A stretch of 64,000 nt of DNA from JBMNCQ01 sp049366715 (GCA_049366715.1 JBMNCQ010000004.1:186001-250000), one strand, 5' to 3'; counted from the first letter of the stretch, positions 18,085-27,031 are shown. Notes: generated from the sequence alone by a model not told the origin. Translations and numbers: made by a program.

Positions 18085-19638
18085 TTAATTAGCCACACAG
18101 CTGCGGACAGCCGGGTCTTTCCGGCAGCCCTCATCCGGGGTGCCCTCGGCTCTTTTGGCACCGGTTCCGGTGGGCGGGGAATAACGAAGGGTTGCAATCT
18201 TGTTCTGGGTAAAGAAATCAATACCGTCTTTCCCTTGTACTTTATTGGTACCCAGTAAAGAATCTTTGATGCCGCCGAAAGGCAGGTAGGGGTGCGGGGC
18301 ACAGACGCCCACGTTTACGCCGACCATGCCTACGTCAGCTTCAGAAATAAATTTTTCCGCATAATACTGGTTTTGCGTAAATATGCAGGCACCATTACCA
18401 AATTCCTGGTTACGGATCAGCTCCAGCACGTCATCCAGGTCACGGATGCGTACAACAGCCACAACAGGACCAAAAATTTCTTCTTGCGCTATCCGCATGC
18501 AGGGAGTTACTTCTGTTAATATGGTCGGACCGACATAGTAACCCCGGGGATCGGCAACTTTAGGGTTACGTCCGTCGAGAATTAATTTGGCTCCCTGAGA
18601 TACGCCCAGCTCAATATACTCTTCGATTTTGGCCTTAGCTTCCGCCGAGATAACAGGTCCCATATAAACATCGGGATCCATAGCATTCCCTACTTTAACA
18701 GTCTTGGAAGCTTCCACCATTTTCTCTACAAAGCTGTCGTAAACTTCCGGGACCAGTGCGACAACAGAGCCTGCAAGACAACGCTGACCGGCGGAACCGT
18801 AACATGAATTAATAAAATTCTCGATAAAGATGTCCGGATCGGCATCCTCCATAGCGACTAAGTAATTCTTAGCACCTCCCAGGAGCATAGAACGTTTGGC
18901 AGTATCGGCACAACCTTTCGCGATGGCCTTAGCTGTCGGAGTCGAGCCCACGAGGCAGACACCGGAAACTTTCCTGTTGGAATACCATGATTCAGGTATC
19001 TGACGGCTGCCGTGGATAATATTAACAACACCCTTAGGTAAACCGACAGATTTAAATATTTCGCCCATATGCTGCATAAAAAGCGGCGACTGGGTGGAAG
19101 GTTTGAAGATAAAGGTGTTGCCTACTCCGATAGCAAAGGGTATAAACCAGCCATAGACAAGGGCCGGAAAGTTAAAAGGTGCTACTCCCCCAAAAACCCC
19201 CAAGGGCTGCTTGATCACTCTGCCGTTAATATTGGCGCTGATCCCTTCTAAGGTTTCACCCTGGATTAAAGTCGGAATACTACAGGCTGTTTCCATAATT
19301 TGAATTACCCGCTGGACCTCACCCCGGGCCTCACCGATTTGCTTAGCCTGATCCACAGCAATAGAAACAGCAAGCTGTTCCATTTGTTCGATCATTGCCC
19401 GGCGAATATTAAAAAGATATTCCATCCGTTTCGTAAGGGGAAGCGCTCTCCAGGCCGGATAAGCGGCATAGGCTGTTTCAATTGCTTTTTCTGATGCCTC
19501 CGGCGACGACATGGGTACCTCACCGATTACATCCCCTGTTGATGGATTATAGAGAGGTTTGTACGCAACATTAACTTCCTCTTGCCACTCACCATCGATA
19601 AAATTTTTCACACGGACAAATTCCTGTTTTGCATCCAT
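18085..19638 (-). CDS. mmsA: CoA-acylating (methyl)malonate-semialdehyde dehydrogenase
   Basis: A 517-residue aldehyde dehydrogenase of the MmsA/IolA type. Family signatures are GVAPFNFPALV, LLGGAKNYLVAMEDAD and the catalytic Cys in SAGQRCLAGS, where MmsA enzymes carry QRC. Such enzymes turn methylmalonate or malonate semialdehyde into propionyl- or acetyl-CoA with CO2 and NADH. Malonate semialdehyde would arise if Tpa acted on beta-alanine, so this gene hints at a parallel beta-amino-acid route. A role on sulfoacetaldehyde is less likely but not excluded. The last 25 or so residues form an unusual tail beyond the normal end. AAGGAGG precedes the ATG. It is the third gene of the M20-symporter-mmsA set. 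Confidence 0.85.
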   Translation of the reverse strand: MDAKQEFVRVKNFIDGEWQEEVNVAYKPLYNPSTGDVIGEVPMSSPEASEKAIETAYAAYPAWRALPLTKRMEYLFNIRRAMIEQMEQLAVSIAVDQAKQIGEARGEVQRVIQIMETACSIPTLIQGETLEGISANINGRVIKQPLGVFGGVAPFNFPALVYGWFIPFAIGVGNTFIFKPSTQSPLFMQHMGEIFKSVGLPKGVVNIIHGSRQIPESWYSNRKVSGVCLVGSTPTAKAIAKGCADTAKRSMLLGGAKNYLVAMEDADPDIFIENFINSCYGSAGQRCLAGSVVALVPEVYDSFVEKMVEASKTVKVGNAMDPDVYMGPVISAEAKAKIEEYIELGVSQGAKLILDGRNPKVADPRGYYVGPTILTEVTPCMRIAQEEIFGPVVAVVRIRDLDDVLELIRNQEFGNGACIFTQNQYYAEKFISEADVGMVGVNVGVCAPHPYLPFGGIKDSLLGTNKVQGKDGIDFFTQNKIATLRYSPPTGTGAKRAEGTPDEGCRKDPAVRSCVAN

Positions 19639-19768
19639 AATTTTCCTCCTTAAATATAAGAATTTTTAAATATATCCAGACTAAAGCTCTCTTGTTTTAA
19701 AATATCCCGGGATTCTACGCCGGCTGGGCCGCTCCTTTTATAGATACTATGCTTAGTGAGTCTAATCC

Positions 19769-21238
19769 CTATAAGTTCAAATTATCCTGTGTACCGGAAG
19801 AATCTCCGCTAAAGCTTTCCCTTTTTGAAGATTCTAAATCTTCATAATAAACTGCCCTTACTTGCTCTGAAACATTATGCCGGGTAAGCTTAGAGATTGC
19901 CGTTAAACTCACCAAAGATACGAAAAATCCAAATAAAGTATGATCAACACCGATCTCCAGATATGGCCAGGAAATAGTTGCGATAAAGGTCAGCACCATA
20001 CTCCAGATAATACCTTTTTGCGTAGGCCATTTACAAAACATCGTAGCCAGAAAAGGGAGCACCAGCACAGTTGCCGACAATCTAAGAGCCCATTGATAAA
20101 GAGAAATAATATCAGTACCTTGTAGAGAGATGGCTCCTGCTAAAATTACAATTATCACAACCGCTAAACGGGACACAAACATCATACTTTTTTCATCGGA
20201 CTTTGGATTTAGCAATCTTTTATAAAAATCCATAGTTAAGTTAGAACTACCCTGAAGTATAAAGGAAGTAGCACCTGTCATTAAAGCAGCCAAGAGCCCG
20301 ACAAAAACGATCCCACCAATCACCGGAGGTAAAATCTCAGCTGTTACATATGAAAATACTAAATCCGCCTGCAAGTTAAGCGGTACATACTGGCGGGCAA
20401 TAACCCCGATGGTATAAGGGATTATGCTGATCAGGGCAACAATACCGAATCCTGTTAAACCGGCATTTTTAGCCGTTCTTTCATCTTTAGCGGCAAATAT
20501 GCGCTGCCAGGTCGACTGCCAAACCAGGTAAAAAGGTCCTACAGACAGGGCATATAAGAGTACCGCCTGTAACCCTTCCGATCCTAGCGGCGTTAAATAA
20601 TCTGCCGGAGTGTTTGCTAAAATATTTGTAATACCCCCGCCATAAATGATGCTGGCAACGAGTAAAACAAATATGCCTAAAATTACTAAACAACTTTGCA
20701 ATGCATCAGTAATAATTGTTGCGGGAAGACCACCGAGAATTGTAAAGCCTAACATTAAGAGGCCCGCTAAAATGACACCTTTTCCCAGGGGAATGCTGAA
20801 ACACATCAAAAATATCGTTGACATTCCGATCATTTGGTTTGCTGTGGTAGGTATTGCATAAATAAATGCCGACAAAATTGAAGGAATAATTCCGGCCTCT
20901 TTCCCGTAACGTTCGGCAAATAAATCCGCCAGAGTATAAAGTTTTTGTCTTCTTAGCGGTTTAGCAAAAAAGTATATTAATACTAAGCAAAAAATAACTC
21001 CCGGGAAGGCAAATTTGAAAAAGCCTGAGAGCCCTACTGTAAACCCCATGCCTACCCAGCCGATAAACACCGACGCGCCGCACCATGTACTGATTATCGT
21101 ACCAACAATCGGCCAAAAACCCATATTCCAACCGGCTATATTATATTCAGTCGACGTCGTAACTTTAAAATAATAATAGATACCAATCGTAAATAACGTT
21201 ATGAAATAGATTGCAAAATAGCTCAAATACCAGCCCAT
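19769..21238 (-). CDS. Sodium:solute symporter (SSS family)
   Basis: A 489-residue integral membrane protein with about 13 hydrophobic segments and SSS-family features: the start WYLSYFAIYFITLFTIGIYYY, STWCGASVFIGWVG, the segment LADLFAERYGKEAG and ALMTGATSFILQGSSN. It would import a small solute with Na+. Its gene follows the second M20 hydrolase after 18 bases and precedes mmsA, so the substrate is probably what that hydrolase cleaves, for example an N-acyl amino compound. The exact solute cannot be read from the sequence. Confidence 0.87.
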   Translation of the reverse strand: MGWYLSYFAIYFITLFTIGIYYYFKVTTSTEYNIAGWNMGFWPIVGTIISTWCGASVFIGWVGMGFTVGLSGFFKFAFPGVIFCLVLIYFFAKPLRRQKLYTLADLFAERYGKEAGIIPSILSAFIYAIPTTANQMIGMSTIFLMCFSIPLGKGVILAGLLMLGFTILGGLPATIITDALQSCLVILGIFVLLVASIIYGGGITNILANTPADYLTPLGSEGLQAVLLYALSVGPFYLVWQSTWQRIFAAKDERTAKNAGLTGFGIVALISIIPYTIGVIARQYVPLNLQADLVFSYVTAEILPPVIGGIVFVGLLAALMTGATSFILQGSSNLTMDFYKRLLNPKSDEKSMMFVSRLAVVIIVILAGAISLQGTDIISLYQWALRLSATVLVLPFLATMFCKWPTQKGIIWSMVLTFIATISWPYLEIGVDHTLFGFFVSLVSLTAISKLTRHNVSEQVRAVYYEDLESSKRESFSGDSSGTQDNLNL

Positions 21239-21256
21239 AAATACCCTCCTCTAATC

Positions 21257-22444
21257 TTAATACTTACCATTTAACATTGTCAGAAAGTAAATCTGTGCGG
21301 ACTGAATCAGCTGCTTAATCGAAACTCTTTCATTTTCCATATGTACTGCAGATAGATCACCCGGACCAATAATGACTGCTTCCATTCCTAATCTCCGCAA
21401 AATGGTTCCATCACTGGTCGCTAAAAATCCGCCTTTCCTTACCGGCACTCCTACACATTCACAAGCCCTGGCTAAAGCATGAATTAAAAGATCGTCCTCA
21501 GATGTTTCCCAGGGTTCCCGTCCCTCTATTATTTCAATATCCGCAGAAAAGCCGGGCGTCTCTTTTTCCAGCTCTCTAATCAGCTTTTTCATTTCCCCCC
21601 AGATATCATCCGGCAGCTGTCCCGGAACTAAGCGGGCATCTACTGTAATGGTGCAGCTATCAGGTATAATTGCCGGTTCTATTCCGCCACCAATTAAAGT
21701 AATCTGCCAGAAGGAATTCCCTAAAAGATTATGTTTCTCATGGGGGATTTGATGATTCTTGATTTTATCCATCAGCATAACAGCCCGTTCAATGGCATTA
21801 ATCCCTGCCCCTTGTTGCGATGCATGGGCAGTTTGACCTTTTACGGTTATTTCTGCCCAGGTTCGCCCGCGGCTGCAGGTAACTAATTCCAGATTAGTAG
21901 GTTCACATACCACTATTTTCCGAGCATCTGAAATTACATCGGAATTTACTAATGCTTTCGCTCCCCGCATTAAATCTTCCTCATCAACAGTCGCAGCCAG
22001 AATAATATCTCCCGGGGGGGTGATCCCACTATTGGCTAAGGTTACCATCGCAACCATAGCAGCCCCTAAACCGCCTTTCATATCGGCTGCACCACGCCCG
22101 TAAATACAACCGTCCATGATTTCGCCGCTAAAAGGTTCGGTAAGCCACCTTTTTCTTTCCTCCTTACTAACCGGTACTACATCCATATGCCCCGTAAAAA
22201 CGACCGGCGGTGCTTCGCCTTTTCCTTTTAACCGGGCGACAACATTATAGCGGTCTTGTGAAATAGCTACTGTTTTTGTTGTAATATTCCTTACAGTCAG
22301 ATAACCTTTCAGATACTCAGCGACAGCTTTTTCCCGGCCGGGAGGATTGACACTGGAAAATTTAACCAAATCCTGCACTACTTTTACAACCTGGTCCCTT
22401 TTAATGTATTCAGCCGGTTCCTGTAAAGTATGGTTGGTCATCAT
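21257..22444 (-). CDS. M20-family amidohydrolase (ArgE/DapE-like deacylase)
   Basis: A 395-residue metallo-amidohydrolase with the full set of M20 residues: GHMDVVPV, GRGAADMKGG, VDEED, CEPTNLE and the C-terminal His in AVHMENE. It is a paralogue of 13501-14694, similar along its whole length. The family hydrolyses N-acyl amino acids, succinyl-diaminopimelate or dipeptides. Being first in a set with a symporter and mmsA, and sharing a duplicated upstream region with ald-tpa, it probably releases an amino substrate for Tpa. N-acyltaurines or beta-alanyl dipeptides are my candidates. An arginine- or lysine-biosynthetic role is unlikely since no such genes are near. Confidence 0.87.
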   Translation of the reverse strand: MMTNHTLQEPAEYIKRDQVVKVVQDLVKFSSVNPPGREKAVAEYLKGYLTVRNITTKTVAISQDRYNVVARLKGKGEAPPVVFTGHMDVVPVSKEERKRWLTEPFSGEIMDGCIYGRGAADMKGGLGAAMVAMVTLANSGITPPGDIILAATVDEEDLMRGAKALVNSDVISDARKIVVCEPTNLELVTCSRGRTWAEITVKGQTAHASQQGAGINAIERAVMLMDKIKNHQIPHEKHNLLGNSFWQITLIGGGIEPAIIPDSCTITVDARLVPGQLPDDIWGEMKKLIRELEKETPGFSADIEIIEGREPWETSEDDLLIHALARACECVGVPVRKGGFLATSDGTILRRLGMEAVIIGPGDLSAVHMENERVSIKQLIQSAQIYFLTMLNGKY

Positions 22445-22490
22445 TGAGCCCTCCTATATGCAAGAGTGATAAAATTCCCTTTCTTTTTCA

Positions 22491-22622
22491 TGCGTTCATT
22501 TGCCTAAATTCTAGCATAAATAAAATTCATAACCTTAATATAAATTTTTAATTTTACTTGCAATTTCTATGGTTAATTTGTGGTAATTTTATGCTTTCTT
22601 TGAAAACTATTAAAATTTATAG
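22491..22622 (-). promoter_or_regulatory. Upstream region of the second M20 gene, duplicated before ald (copy 2)
   Basis: Matches 17906-18041 almost throughout, with a few short indels. It lies 47-178 bases upstream of the M20 start. The divergent GntR regulator at 22818 is a natural candidate to bind here and at copy 1. Confidence 0.62.
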
Positions 22623-22680
22623 ATCGGGCATAACCATATGTGATAAACATTTCCTTTCTAAAGACTGCAACATTAAAAAA

Positions 22681-22710
22681 CCTTAATTCATTTTTTCCAA
22701 TGAATTAAGG
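22681..22710. promoter_or_regulatory. 12-bp perfect inverted repeat upstream of the GntR gene
   Basis: CCTTAATTCATT and its exact complement are separated by six bases. On the minus strand the hairpin is followed by six T, so it could be a terminator or attenuator for minus-strand transcription towards the M20 gene. It may equally be an operator for the adjacent GntR protein. Confidence 0.5.
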
Positions 22711-22817
22711 CTGCCACAAATTAAATTTAACTATTGCTTTTGCTGTTACACTATAAATATAATAGTAACTGGTACCGACATTATTATCATGCGGATAATG
22801 TTAAAGGAGTGTTTTTT

Positions 22818-23540
22818 TTGATTCTTGATATTAAAAGCCCCATTCCACTACATGAACAGCTTAAAGTTATTTTAAAAGAAGAAATCCTCAATGGCTTTTA
22901 TACAGATAAAATACCCAGTGAGCGGGAATTAATGGAGCGTTTTTCCGTCAGCCGTTCTACGGTGCGCCAAGCCGTCTTGGCTTTAGTTAACGAAGGAGTA
23001 CTTGAAAAAATTCATGGCCGCGGTACATTTATCTCCTTTAGACCTGTTGAGGAATGGCTGGGTAATTTAACCAGTTTTAATGATATCGTGAAAGAAATGG
23101 GCATGAAACCCGGTATAAAGCTAGTTAAACACGGCATCACCAATACCCCCGAGGATGCTGCAACAACACTGGGATTAAATGAGTTCTACCTAATCGAAAG
23201 AATGCGCTATGCAGATGACATTCCCATAGCTATTGAAAAGCAATATTACCCGATAAAAATTGGTGAGACTCTGGCCGAGCATGATCTTAATGATGCGGCT
23301 TTATACGATATTTTGGAAAAATCATTAGGGATCAATCTCTGGAAGGCTCAAGAAATCATTACCTGTACCATGCCTTCTCCGGACGAAGCCGCTGCCTTAA
23401 ATCTAGCTGACCCCATTTGTGTTTTAACTACGGAAAGATTTATCTCAGATTCTAATGATAATCCCATAGAATATGAAAAGAATGTTTTCCGGGCGGACAT
23501 GTACGCTTTTCGGATTAATTTAACAAGAAGACTGGGCTGA
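22818..23540 (+). CDS. GntR-family regulator (HutC/UTRA type)
   Basis: A 240-residue transcription factor with an N-terminal winged helix (PLHEQLKVILKEEILNG, IPSERELMERFSVSRSTVRQAV, GRGTFIS) and a C-terminal UTRA ligand-binding domain. I start it at TTG 22818, with AAAGGAG eight bases upstream, and reject a longer frame from 22734 that has no site. It is divergent from the M20-symporter-mmsA set and probably controls it, and perhaps ald-tpa through the duplicated upstream region. The effector is unknown; in this subfamily it is usually the pathway substrate or an intermediate. Confidence 0.88.
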   Translation: MILDIKSPIPLHEQLKVILKEEILNGFYTDKIPSERELMERFSVSRSTVRQAVLALVNEGVLEKIHGRGTFISFRPVEEWLGNLTSFNDIVKEMGMKPGIKLVKHGITNTPEDAATTLGLNEFYLIERMRYADDIPIAIEKQYYPIKIGETLAEHDLNDAALYDILEKSLGINLWKAQEIITCTMPSPDEAAALNLADPICVLTTERFISDSNDNPIEYEKNVFRADMYAFRINLTRRLG

Positions 23541-23573
23541 ATTGATGATTAACGGCTGGTGAAGTTTATAGAG

Positions 23574-23641
23574 CATAGTTCAGAGTACAGAGTACAGAGT
23601 ACAGAGTACAGAGTACAGAGTACAGAGTACAGAGTACAGAA
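23574..23641. repeat. Tandem heptamer repeat AGAGTAC
   Basis: About eight head-to-tail copies of the 7-base unit AGAGTAC (23582-23641), directly after a TTTATAG-AGCATAG pair. The same TTTATAG/AGCATAG module recurs at 44287 and 46076. Confidence 0.9.
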
Positions 23642-23695
23642 AACAGGGCACAGGATACGGCGCACGAGGCAATCCCAATGGCAGCACCGGAGCCT

Positions 23696-23797
23696 GTCAT
23701 TGCGAGGAGGCGCGACGAAGCAATCTCCGGCTTGCGCCGTTTTGCCGAATTTGATCAACAAAAGCGTAAAATCGCGACTGCTTCGTTCCTTGCGGCG
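23696..23797. repeat. Dispersed-repeat-like element ending in inverted copies of ACGAAGCARTC
   Basis: CATTGCGAGGAGGCGCGACG with AAGCAATC following (23698-23725) and an inverted relative at 23775-23796 bound about 100 bases. The wording resembles the ATTGCGAG...GAAGCAATC dispersed repeats seen in several unrelated genomes. No gene lies within. Confidence 0.55.
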
Positions 23798-23833
23798 GCA
23801 CACCCCAGGGCCTGCCCCAGAGATTCGTAAAAT

Positions 23834-24250
23834 TTAAGGATAAAGTGCTGTAATTCCTGCCTGGCAGCAGCTCCGGTCCTGTTCAGGCGTTCCCCCGCTA
23901 ACCCCGATTCCTCCGATCACATCGTTATCCTCCGTTACTTTCAGTCCCCCTGCAAAAAGAATCAGCCTGGAGTCACTCTCTATTCCAAACAGGTCCCGGC
24001 TTTTTGCCCACTCTTCCCACTTATGGGTATCTACCTGGGTAATCGCAGCAGTATAAGCTTTTTTCACCGCCAAATCGATACTAAATATTTTCGCCTTATC
24101 CATCCTCTGAAAGTGCAGCAAATGACCGCCGGAACAAACAACAGCAACGGAAATATTAATGCCCAGCTGCCGGGCTTTAACCAGTGCACCTTGCACCAAT
24201 ACCTCAGCCTGCCGGTTTGAGAGGGATTTAAAAATTTGTCCTTGCATCAA
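23834..24250 (-). CDS. GlcG/HbpS/PduO C-terminal-like protein (DUF336)
   Basis: A 138-residue protein of the GlcG/HbpS family, also found as the C-terminal domain of PduO. Visible features are the repeated Ala-rich helix LVQGALVKARQLGINISVAVV, the DLAVKKAYTAA segment and the terminal GGIGVSGGTPEQD. Members occur in many microcompartment loci and some bind heme or flavin-like groups, but the function is not established. It is the last gene of the microcompartment operon, set off from pduL by a strong 16-bp hairpin that may reduce its expression. Confidence 0.85.
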   Translation of the reverse strand: MMQGQIFKSLSNRQAEVLVQGALVKARQLGINISVAVVCSGGHLLHFQRMDKAKIFSIDLAVKKAYTAAITQVDTHKWEEWAKSRDLFGIESDSRLILFAGGLKVTEDNDVIGGIGVSGGTPEQDRSCCQAGITALYP

Positions 24251-24338
24251 TGGCCCCCTTCCTTTCTTTTCGGAAATATCTGCAGTAACACTTTATTTTC
24301 GGCCGGCTTCTTAAAAAATATCAAGCTTTACTTTGTCC

Positions 24339-24379
24339 AAGACCCGCCTAAGCCGGAAGTTACGGCTTAGGCGGGTCTT
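24339..24379. terminator. Strong 16-bp hairpin between pduL and the DUF336 gene
   Basis: AAGACCCGCCTAAGCC and its exact complement with a nine-base loop. No T-run follows on the minus strand, so it may act as an RNA-stability or partial-termination element inside the operon. Confidence 0.6.
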
Positions 24380-24389
24380 ATATTTCAAG

Positions 24390-25070
24390 CTATAGTTTAA
24401 CAATTTCTGCCAGGTCCCTTCCGCCGACCCGGGCCGCATTGGCCTCATCAAAATCAATATGCATTTCCAATTGGTAATGATCGCTAACCCGTACCAAAAC
24501 TTTATTAAATATCAAACCCCTGGCCCCGGAAACTTTAACATTTACACGGTCACCGTCTTTTACAGCAAATCTTCGGGCATCATGACTATGCATATGAATA
24601 TGTCTGGCTGCTATAATGGCACCCTCGGCAAGAGTCAGGGCACCCTTGGGTCCTACCAGGGTTAGTCCTGCGGAGCCCTTTAGATCTCCTGAATCCCGCA
24701 CCGGAGCATTAATTCCTAACTTAATACAATCGGAAACGGATAATTCTATTTGCGTCCGGGACCGCAGCGGACCCAGAATCCTGACATTTTCCAGTACTCC
24801 TTTTGGGCCGACCAGAGTTAGCCTTTCGCTACAGGCAAATTGTCCGGGTTGGGACAAATCCTTAAACTTTGTCAGCTCAGTACCCTCACCAAACAATTTA
24901 AACAAATCAGCTTTGGCAAGGTGGACATGACGATTTGATATCCCTAGCGGAATAAGCTCCTCCTTACTGCCTTGTGTCTGGAGGGGGGACACCGGAGCGG
25001 TAATTTTCCTTTCCTCCAGTCCCTTTACAACGGCTTCGGTAACAACTCTGACTAAATCATTCGTATCCAA
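24390..25070 (-). CDS. pduL: PduL-type phosphotransacylase
   Basis: A 226-residue phosphate acyltransferase of the PduL family. It converts acetyl-CoA to acetyl phosphate inside the shell and recycles CoA. The duplicated beta-barrel halves are visible as two LTLVGPKG segments, with the Zn-binding His of NRHVHL (about 42-47) and ARHIHMH. The first 20 residues (MDTNDLVRVVTEAVVKGLEE) form an amphipathic helix typical of PduL encapsulation peptides, followed by a Pro/Thr/Ser linker. It lies 20 bases after the aldehyde dehydrogenase gene. In this locus the substrate is most probably acetyl-CoA from isethionate-derived acetaldehyde. Confidence 0.94.
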   Translation of the reverse strand: MDTNDLVRVVTEAVVKGLEERKITAPVSPLQTQGSKEELIPLGISNRHVHLAKADLFKLFGEGTELTKFKDLSQPGQFACSERLTLVGPKGVLENVRILGPLRSRTQIELSVSDCIKLGINAPVRDSGDLKGSAGLTLVGPKGALTLAEGAIIAARHIHMHSHDARRFAVKDGDRVNVKVSGARGLIFNKVLVRVSDHYQLEMHIDFDEANAARVGGRDLAEIVKL

Positions 25071-25090
25071 AATACCACCCGCTTTTTAAA

Positions 25091-26548
25091 CTATTGCAGT
25101 TGCAACTGCTTCAGAACCTGCCTGACTACACCGGCAATGTCCGCAGTATTTAATTCACCGCAGGGCGGGCATGTACTTTGCGTACTGCCGGGGTTTAATT
25201 CTTTAAGACCGTAGGCCACTTTCTTAATATTAATTAAATGCTGGGGGCCTAAATTATCTGAAATACTGCTCCCGCCCCATGTTCCACAGCCAAGGGTTAA
25301 AGAGGGTGTCAGTCCCGTCGTATATCCGATAGCTCCTACGGCGGAAGGGGTATTAACAAGAATACGGAATACAGGTTTTTGGATGAATTCCCGGATTATC
25401 TGATCGTTTTGCGAATGGATAGAGAAACTATGACCTACTCCGCCCAGGTTCAAAAGCTCAATACTTAAATGGCACGCTTCCTCCCAATCCTTAACCGTAT
25501 AGAAACCCAAAACCGTGGTTAATTTTTCATAAGACAGCGGATATCCCGGCCCGTAACCATCTAATGGTGCAATCAACAGCTTGGTTCCGTCGGGAATCAC
25601 AATACCTGCAGCCTGGGCCAGGACATGAGGCAGCTGTCCGACAAATTTGGCATTCATTCCCCCTTTCGGGGTCATGACTATCCTGGCGATTTTTTCAGCC
25701 TCATCGGTATTCAAGATATAAGCACCCTGACTTTTTAATTCGGCAATCACCATGTCTTTGATTGGTTCATCGGCGATAATGGCCTGCTCGGAAGCACAGA
25801 TCATGCCATTGTCAAATGTCTTGCTGGCAATAATATCCCGTACTGCATTCTTAACGTTAGCGCTTCTTTCAATGAATACCGGCACATTGCCCGGACCTAC
25901 TCCAAAGGCAGGTTTACCGACACTATACGCAGCTCTGACCATGGCCGAGCCTCCGGTAGCAACAATTACGGAAACATCTTTATGCTTCATCAGTTCTTCC
26001 GTAGCTTCCATTGAAGTTTTAGATATACAGCCGACAATATTTTCCGGTGCTCCGGCCTTTACCGCAGCATCATGAATTAACTGTGCCGCCGCATTACTGC
26101 ATTTCACCGCATGGGGATGAGGTGAAAAAACGATGGTATTACCGGACTTCAAAGCGACCAGGGCATTATGAATTATGGTGGAAGTAGGGTTAGTCGTAGG
26201 AATAATACCCATAATGACACCCATCGGTACCGCTACTTCCAATACTTTTAATTCCTGATCTTCTTTGATGATCCCGGTGGTTTTGATATTTTTAATATAG
26301 TTATAAACATCACCGGCTGCAAAGGTATTTTTCACAATCTTATGCTCTACTACACCGTAGCCTGTTTCATCCACAGCCATGCGGGCCAGCCACTCGGCAT
26401 TATCCAAGACTGCTTTTACGATGGAATTTAAGATTCTGTCGATATCCTCTGCGCCATATTTTGCATATTTGTCATAAGCTTCTTTCGCTTTCCGTGCCAG
26501 ATCTCTGGCTTCCTGAATCGAACTTAAATCATAATCTAATGCCACCAC
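25091..26548 (-). CDS. CoA-acylating aldehyde dehydrogenase (EutE/PduP family)
   Basis: A 485-residue enzyme that oxidises acetaldehyde to acetyl-CoA with NAD+. The catalytic Cys251 is in DNGMICASEQAII and the NAD region is PTTNPTSTIIHNAL. Unlike EutE and PduP, it lacks an N-terminal targeting helix; instead a short linker and an amphipathic helix (TADIAGVVRQVLKQLQLQ) end the protein, which looks like a C-terminal encapsulation peptide. The gene stands between the shell genes and pduL. Acetaldehyde from IslA is the expected substrate. It is 24 bases downstream of the extended shell gene. Confidence 0.93.
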   Translation of the reverse strand: MVALDYDLSSIQEARDLARKAKEAYDKYAKYGAEDIDRILNSIVKAVLDNAEWLARMAVDETGYGVVEHKIVKNTFAAGDVYNYIKNIKTTGIIKEDQELKVLEVAVPMGVIMGIIPTTNPTSTIIHNALVALKSGNTIVFSPHPHAVKCSNAAAQLIHDAAVKAGAPENIVGCISKTSMEATEELMKHKDVSVIVATGGSAMVRAAYSVGKPAFGVGPGNVPVFIERSANVKNAVRDIIASKTFDNGMICASEQAIIADEPIKDMVIAELKSQGAYILNTDEAEKIARIVMTPKGGMNAKFVGQLPHVLAQAAGIVIPDGTKLLIAPLDGYGPGYPLSYEKLTTVLGFYTVKDWEEACHLSIELLNLGGVGHSFSIHSQNDQIIREFIQKPVFRILVNTPSAVGAIGYTTGLTPSLTLGCGTWGGSSISDNLGPQHLINIKKVAYGLKELNPGSTQSTCPPCGELNTADIAGVVRQVLKQLQLQ

Positions 26549-26572
26549 TTAATATCATTCCTTTCTGAAGTT

Positions 26573-27031
26573 TCAGGACGATAGCGACTTATTCGCCTTT
26601 AATATTTCTTGAATCAGCAGCTCTTTATTGGCTAAGGAGATTTCCCGCCCCTTAATGGCTATCCCGGGTGTATTCCGGGCTACTTTACGCAGCTCGGTTA
26701 CAAGAAGATTCTGCAGTTTCTCCTCCGTCAAGGGCGGAGTCCTGCTCCCGGCAGCTTGAGGACCGGGAAGAATTTTTGCCAATTCACTGTCCGGGCCGGG
26801 AATAAGATGTACGGAAATAAGCTCCCCCGTGTGCTCCGCAGCATAAGCTCCGGCATCCAGAGCTGCTTTTACGGACGCCACATCACCCCGAAACAATACG
26901 GTGACTAATCCGGCTCCCGTGTGCTCTTTATCGATTAAATTAACCTGAGCGGCTTTCAGCAAAGCATCTGCCGCTGCAATTGCAGCAATAAGACCTTTGG
27001 TCTCTATCATCCCTAAAGCCTGCTGTAGCAT
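26573..27031 (-). CDS. BMC-H shell protein with C-terminal extension
   Basis: A 152-residue protein. Residues 1-90 form a single BMC domain (ALGMIETKGLIAAIAAADALLKAAQV, GDVASVKAALDAGA), followed by a Pro-rich linker and a 50-residue helical tail (LTEEKLQNLLVTELRKVARN and following). Extensions of this kind occur in PduK/EutK-like shell proteins; here it shows no Cys cluster or helix-turn-helix I can recognise. It may recruit cargo to the shell lumen. It is cotranscribed with two short BMC-H genes directly upstream. Confidence 0.9.
   Translation of the reverse strand: MLQQALGMIETKGLIAAIAAADALLKAAQVNLIDKEHTGAGLVTVLFRGDVASVKAALDAGAYAAEHTGELISVHLIPGPDSELAKILPGPQAAGSRTPPLTEEKLQNLLVTELRKVARNTPGIAIKGREISLANKELLIQEILKANKSLSS

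Noticed and set aside
13501..22444. Arginine or lysine biosynthesis genes (argE, dapE) for the M20 proteins
   Set aside because: Neighbours are all catabolic or transport genes, and two paralogues share the context.
23582..23641. Regular repeats suggestive of a CRISPR array
   Set aside because: The unit is seven bases with no spacers and no cas genes; it is a simple tandem repeat.
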